Shown one piece after another: positions 6,403-9,368 of a stretch of DNA of 9,368 bases (positions are counted from its first letter, which is position 1; the number at the start of each line of letters is the position of its first letter). The stretch is taken from NCBI GenBank assembly GCA_041917975.1, contig JAYRWN010000385.1:1-9368 (forward strand), read 5' to 3'. This stretch comes from JAYRWN01 sp041917975. GTDB lineage: Bacteria; Bacteroidota; Bacteroidia; Chitinophagales; Saprospiraceae. Made by a program: the position numbers and the translations under genes. The notes under the pieces were generated by a model that ran no database searches, was not told the DNA's origin, and saw only the letters and a list, made by a program, of their open reading frames with translations.

Positions 6403-6906
6403 ATGAACACAAAAATAACTACAATCGAAACGCCTTTAACTCCCAAAGAGTTGACAGAGAGGTTACACTCAATGACTGTTACCGATTTTTCACAACTTCA
6501 TAATCCCTCTCCAGCCGCTTATTATGGAGAAATAACCTCCTATACTTTCAATATTATGAATGTGCGTTATGGCCCAATGAGTTCTTTCCCTCCCATTAAT
6601 GGCGAAATTAAGGAAGGCGTGAATAAAACAATTGTATATATAAAAATGGATATACAAGAACATTACAAAATGTCCCGGACTATGTATTATACCACGCTGC
6701 TTCCAATAGGTCTTATTATTATGCTGCTTAGTTTTCTGGTGCTTGGCGGTACCGAATACCAACTTCACGGTTTTATTTTTTCAAGTTCATTCATTGTTTG
6801 CGCCATTCTGGTTGTATTTTTAACAAAATCATCACTTATCAGCACGAAAAAAAGAGAGCTAAATAATTTCGCAGCAAAAATAAATGGTAAAATAATTTCT
6901 GTGTAA
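6403..6906 (+). CDS. Small membrane protein of unknown function, first of a paralogous pair
   Basis: A 167-residue protein I cannot assign to a named family. A soluble N-terminal part (1-92) rich in predicted beta strands precedes two close transmembrane helices (about 94-115 and 122-141) and a short charged C-terminal helix with RELNNFAAKIN (151-161). The N-terminal part has YYGEI (40-44), FNIMNVRYGPMSSFPPING (49-67) and then a strand-like TIVYIKMDI. The next gene product repeats this layout and these motifs, so the two are paralogues. There is no signal peptide, so the N-terminal domain probably faces the cytoplasm. The soluble-domain, two-helix, short-tail plan recalls bacterial PH-like membrane domains split by a helical hairpin, but that is a guess. 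It lies 12 bp after the transporter gene and is likely cotranscribed with it. Confidence 0.8.
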   Translation: MNTKITTIETPLTPKELTERLHSMTVTDFSQLHNPSPAAYYGEITSYTFNIMNVRYGPMSSFPPINGEIKEGVNKTIVYIKMDIQEHYKMSRTMYYTTLLPIGLIIMLLSFLVLGGTEYQLHGFIFSSSFIVCAILVVFLTKSSLISTKKRELNNFAAKINGKIISV

Positions 6907-6946
6907 ACAAAAAAGCTACATAATTAATACACCAAAAAAAAATATC

Positions 6947-7435
6947 ATGGAAATCAAACAACCACAAATTCTAAGTATTCCAACAGAATTGACTGCCAAA
7001 CAACTTTTGGGCAAACTTGATCGCATTACTACTATAGAATTTCATGATGCAATAAAAAGTCCTGAATATAAATACTACGGCAAAATATCAGGCAGCGAAT
7101 TTGACATTCGCAACAAAAAATATGGACCTTATAGCAATGGACCCGGTGTAAAAGGAAAAATTAGTGAACAGGATAATATAGTAACGATTATAATTAAAAT
7201 TGATATTGACGAACAAATGGCAGTAATAAAAAAAATGATGTTCCCTTATTTTATTTTTTTAGGACTGTTCATTATGGCAGTCGGTGCATTTATGGATGAA
7301 ACCCGGTTAATAACTCTTGCAGTTGGTGCATTCATGTTAGCTTCTCCTTTTCTTCAAATGGCAATTATCAAACGATTGCTCAAATCAATGCAAAAAGAAG
7401 AATTAAATCAATTTGTTTCGGTCATAAACACTTAG
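6947..7435 (+). CDS. Small membrane protein of unknown function, second of a paralogous pair
   Basis: A 162-residue relative of the preceding protein. Shared positions include an N-terminal PTELTAKQLLGKL helix (12-24, compare LTPKELTERL), YYGKI (43-47), the FDIRNKKYGPYSNGP segment (52-66) followed by GKI, a TIIIKIDI strand (80-87), two transmembrane helices (about 98-116 and 120-140) and a C-terminal EELNQFVSVIN (151-161). Identity is low overall but the motifs are collinear, so the duplication is probably old. The gap of 40 bp holds no promoter or terminator that I can see. Keeping two divergent copies next to a transporter suggests a heterodimer or two subunits, which is inference. Function unknown. 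Confidence 0.8.
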   Translation: MEIKQPQILSIPTELTAKQLLGKLDRITTIEFHDAIKSPEYKYYGKISGSEFDIRNKKYGPYSNGPGVKGKISEQDNIVTIIIKIDIDEQMAVIKKMMFPYFIFLGLFIMAVGAFMDETRLITLAVGAFMLASPFLQMAIIKRLLKSMQKEELNQFVSVINT

Positions 7436-7453
7436 CATAATTAATATTAAAAC

Positions 7454-7852
7454 ATGAAACAGGTTGATTGTATAAAATGTGAAAACACATACTGCATTTT
7501 TAAAAATAGCCATTCCTCAAAATGGTTGGAAAATTCCCATTATAAAAACGGGCAGCATATTTTTATTTAGGATATGTCAGTAACAGGATTATATGTTGTG
7601 CAAAAAGGAATCATACAAGAATTTTACACGAATAAAAACGGAATAAAAAAAATAAGACACACGGCTAATAACGGAGAAATTTTCGGCCACAAAGATTATA
7701 GTGCAACTAAACACGCATTTAGTGCTATTGCGATTGAAGACAGTCAAATTTGTCTTCTTAAAAAAAATACTTTATATCAAGTGTGCAAAAATAATTCTGA
7801 ATTATCGCTTAAACTAATGAACTTCTTTGTGGCTGAGTTAAATAAATCTTAA
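7454..7852 (+). pseudogene. Crp/Fnr-family regulator, nonsense mutation and no DNA-binding domain
   Basis: The frame from ATG 7454 reads 38 residues, meets TAG at 7568-7570, then continues in the same frame to TAA at 7852. Reading through gives a start with three clustered cysteines (6, 9 and 14, CIKCENTYC) and a cyclic-nucleotide-binding-type fold with VTGLYVVQKG, NGEIFGH and a final helix LKLMNFFVAELNKS. That helix normally leads into the helix-turn-helix, which is absent: the frame ends where it abuts the truncated gene on the other strand. An intact relative would be over 200 residues. The N-terminal cysteines recall redox- or iron-sulfur-sensing Fnr types, though their spacing is not that of E. 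coli FNR. The position 18 bp after the membrane pair suggests it once belonged to that operon. ATG 7574 could restart a 92-residue piece. Confidence 0.75.
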
Positions 7853-7975
7853 TTGCGGTAACTTGATGGAATTTTTTGAAGGGTTGTAAGTTACTCCGTA
7901 ACCTGTTACGAAGGAAATCATATCTTCAAAGTTGGCTACATTTTTTGCGTTGCCTGTTTCTGTTGTTGATGCCAT
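7838..7975 (-). pseudogene. Truncated 5' end of a conserved Bacteroidota hypothetical gene
   Basis: A 45-codon minus-strand frame starts at ATG 7975, 13 bp after the stop of the formate/nitrite transporter on the same strand. Its sequence, GNAKNVANFEDMISFVTGYG then TYNPSKNSIKLP (about 8-40), resembles from memory the N-terminus of a family of Bacteroidota hypothetical proteins with NVANFE and YNP motifs, of roughly 200 residues. After about residue 42 the similarity stops and the frame runs into the end of the Crp-like gene on the other strand, ending at TAA 7838. I therefore read it as a gene cut by a rearrangement near 7850, not a true small protein. The function of the family is unknown to me. 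Confidence 0.55.
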
Positions 7976-7988
7976 AGTTTTGTTTTTT

Positions 7989-8848
7989 TTATTGGTTTAT
8001 GATTTCGGAGGATAATTTGATTTGTTGTTCTGCTTCGGGTTGATGATTTTGCACGGGTGTTGTTTTTTTGGAATGGGTTAAATAGAGTAACACTCCTGTA
8101 AATAAAAATCCACCAACAATATTTCCGATAGTTGCGGGGATTTGATTCCAGAGCCACCAGTCGGAAATGGAAATAGGAGCATCAAGCATCATGGCAGTGG
8201 GGATGACGAACATATTTACCACACAGTGTTCCAGACCAAGTGCGAAGAAGGTGAAGATAGGAAGCCAGATTGCAAATATTTTTCCGGTGGTGGATGAAGA
8301 TACCAATCCCATTACTACTCCCATTGTAACCATCCAGTTGCATAGAATAGCTTTAGTAAAACACACCACAATGCCCGTTGCTCCAAGTTGTTTATATGCA
8401 AGCGTTTTTTCGGTTAGCAACAGCAATAATTTTTTTTGCGATGAGAGCATCAAAAGTGTGTCCGCATTTGGTCATACAGATATAATACATTGCTCCGAAA
8501 AAAACACTTCCGATAAGATTTCCGATGAAGGCGAAAGTCCAGTTGTAAAAAAGTTTTTTAAAGTGTGGTCTGCCGGCTCATCACAGCCATTGGTACAGTG
8601 GCAAAGTTTCCGGTAACGAGCTCTAATCCTAATAAAATTATCATCACAAACCCAACTGGAAATGCCAATGCTCCCAGTACGCCTAATCCTGTTTGATTAG
8701 CGGTTATGAATGCAAGTACAGTGGCAAATCCTAAAAATGCGCCTGAAAGAAATCCGCGTATTAAAATATTTTTTACTGTAAGCATAGATTTATATGCGCC
8801 CATTTGGGTGAGGTCTGAAACGATTTGCGTGGGTTTTATATTGTCCAT
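7989..8848 (-). pseudogene. Formate/nitrite transporter (FNT family) with two frameshifts
   Basis: The N-terminal part (8848 to 8558) has FNT features: GAFLGFATVLAF, and LGLELVTGNFATVPMAVMSR with the conserved ELxTGN block. It ends at a TAA just after SRQTTL. Removing one base from the A run at 8560-8562 (T on the coding strand) restores LKKLFYNWTFAFIGNLIGS and so on. A second single-base excess in the T6 run 8405-8410 joins that to TLAYKQLGATGIVV, followed by KAILCNWMV and LEHCVVNMFVIP, with the conserved central His. Repaired length is about 285 residues, normal for this pentameric channel for formate, nitrite or related anions. Both lesions are in homopolymers, so sequencing error is a real alternative to decay. 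Its upstream side ends 10-20 bp before a foreign beta-lactamase fragment, so its promoter may be lost. Confidence 0.85.
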
Positions 8849-8858
8849 TATATTTTAT

Positions 8859-9221
8859 CTAGAAATCACTGCAAGCAATGTTGCTTTAGTTTTTAAAGAT
8901 GGTAAAGTAATTTATCACAACATTGAAAATTCAATGGACCCTAATGGGAAGCCTATCTATAACAATACCGTGTTTCCAATTTGGTCTATGTCAAAACCAA
9001 TTACTATAGTGGCAATGATGCAACTATATGAGGATGGGTTAATTGATTTCGAGGATAAATTATCTAAATATATTCCTGAATTTGAAAACCTTAAATGCAA
9101 AGGAGAGAACGATATTTATGAATGCAAGAATGATTTGACTTTATTCCATTTAATGACGCATAGGTCTGGGTATAGTTATTATGACAATCCTTTGTTTTTT
9201 ACAAGTAACTGTAAAATATGA
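8859..9221 (+). pseudogene. Serine beta-lactamase-like (penicillin-binding/esterase) fragment
   Basis: The frame from about 8859 carries the N-terminal third of a PF00144-type serine hydrolase: VALVFKDGKVIYH, the catalytic SxxK motif as SMSK (Ser codon 8985-8987, Lys codon 8994-8996), AMMQLYEDGLIDFEDKLSKY and LFHLMTHRSGYSYY. It has no start codon of its own before similarity begins. The open frame upstream is only the reverse complement of the FNT gene. After NPLFF it ends in TSNCKI and a stop, missing the Tyr-based second motif and the C-terminal half of a protein usually near 400 residues. It is thus cut at both ends and non-functional. It joins FNT DNA at about 8849-8860, so a recombination or deletion joint lies there. 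Confidence 0.75.
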
Positions 9222-9258
9222 TAATTTAGGTTCATCGTAGAAATGGATACGTGGGAAT

Positions 9259-9368
9259 ATGATTAAAAACACTAAATTAGATAAAAAAGAAGGGATGGAT
9301 TCGGAAATATTAAAAGCTGGGTTTGGGATTAACGGGGTTGATATTACTCAGGTGGAAAATGAGGATGG
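9259..9368 (+). CDS. Partial open frame of unknown function (runs off the right edge)
   Basis: From ATG 9259 an open frame runs to the window's end (36 complete codons), beginning MIKNTKLDKKEGMD with GFGINGVDITQVENEDG at its visible end. It is lysine- and acid-rich at the start, with no signal peptide or transmembrane segment. An in-frame TAG at 9238-9240 bounds it upstream. I recognise no family. It could be a real gene start or another fragment like its left neighbours. Confidence 0.35.
   Translation, partial: MIKNTKLDKKEGMDSEILKAGFGINGVDITQVENED

Noticed and set aside
7568..7570. TAG read as pyrrolysine or another recoding event in the Crp-like gene
   Set aside because: Pyrrolysine use is not expected in Bacteroidota, no recoding element is visible, and the gene also lacks its C-terminal domain, so decay is simpler.
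8167..8616. Plus-strand 149-codon frame
   Set aside because: It is the antisense of the formate/nitrite transporter, whose family motifs are clear on the minus strand.
1..9368. CRISPR array, tRNA or rRNA genes
   Set aside because: No regularly spaced identical repeats, cloverleaf with CCA-type acceptor, or rRNA-like segment was seen on either strand.

Overview
The window looks like accessory DNA from a member of the Bacteroidota. It is AT-rich, its starts lack clear Shine-Dalgarno sites, and one promoter (3042-3049) exactly fits the Bacteroidota -7 consensus TAnnTTTG. It also carries the tyrosine-recombinase plus IS91-transposase pair common in that phylum. This assignment is inferred from composition and gene content, not from a marker gene.

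Layout. (1) 1-261: on the minus strand, what appears to be the 5' end of a group II intron runs off the left edge. Its 5' exon is an attC-like palindrome that ends in an integron-type core (GTTGAAC). (2) About 262-2401: an IS91-like element with a tyrosine recombinase and an HUH/Y2 transposase sharing one base at TAGTG, bounded on each side by a pair of small hairpins. The recombinase has Gln where the second catalytic Arg should be. (3) 2402-3041: about 640 bp without a convincing gene, holding a 15-bp perfect inverted repeat and a roughly 150-bp imperfect palindrome. (4) 3042-7435: the intact core of the window. It has an OmpR-type response regulator and a histidine kinase, then a 140-bp gap with five TTTTAA-type heptamers on an 11-bp period, then a TDT/SLAC1-type ten-helix transporter and two paralogous small membrane proteins of unknown function. 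(5) 7454-9221: a stretch of broken genes. It holds a Crp/Fnr-like regulator with an internal TAG and no DNA-binding domain, a 45-codon stub of another gene overlapping its end, a formate/nitrite transporter with two frameshifts in homopolymers, and a serine beta-lactamase-like fragment. (6) 9259-9368: a short open frame running off the right edge.

How the genes may work together. The kinase probably senses something in the periplasm; its sensor domain has two closely spaced cysteines. The regulator would then act on the heptamer array and control the transporter and the two downstream membrane proteins. I infer this from gene order and from the 7+4 bp repeat geometry usual for OmpR-family sites. 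If correct, this is a compact signal-to-export module whose two small membrane proteins are undescribed as far as I can tell. The flanks look like a cassette or insertion hotspot with ongoing decay. Some of the frameshifts lie in homopolymers and could instead be sequencing errors.
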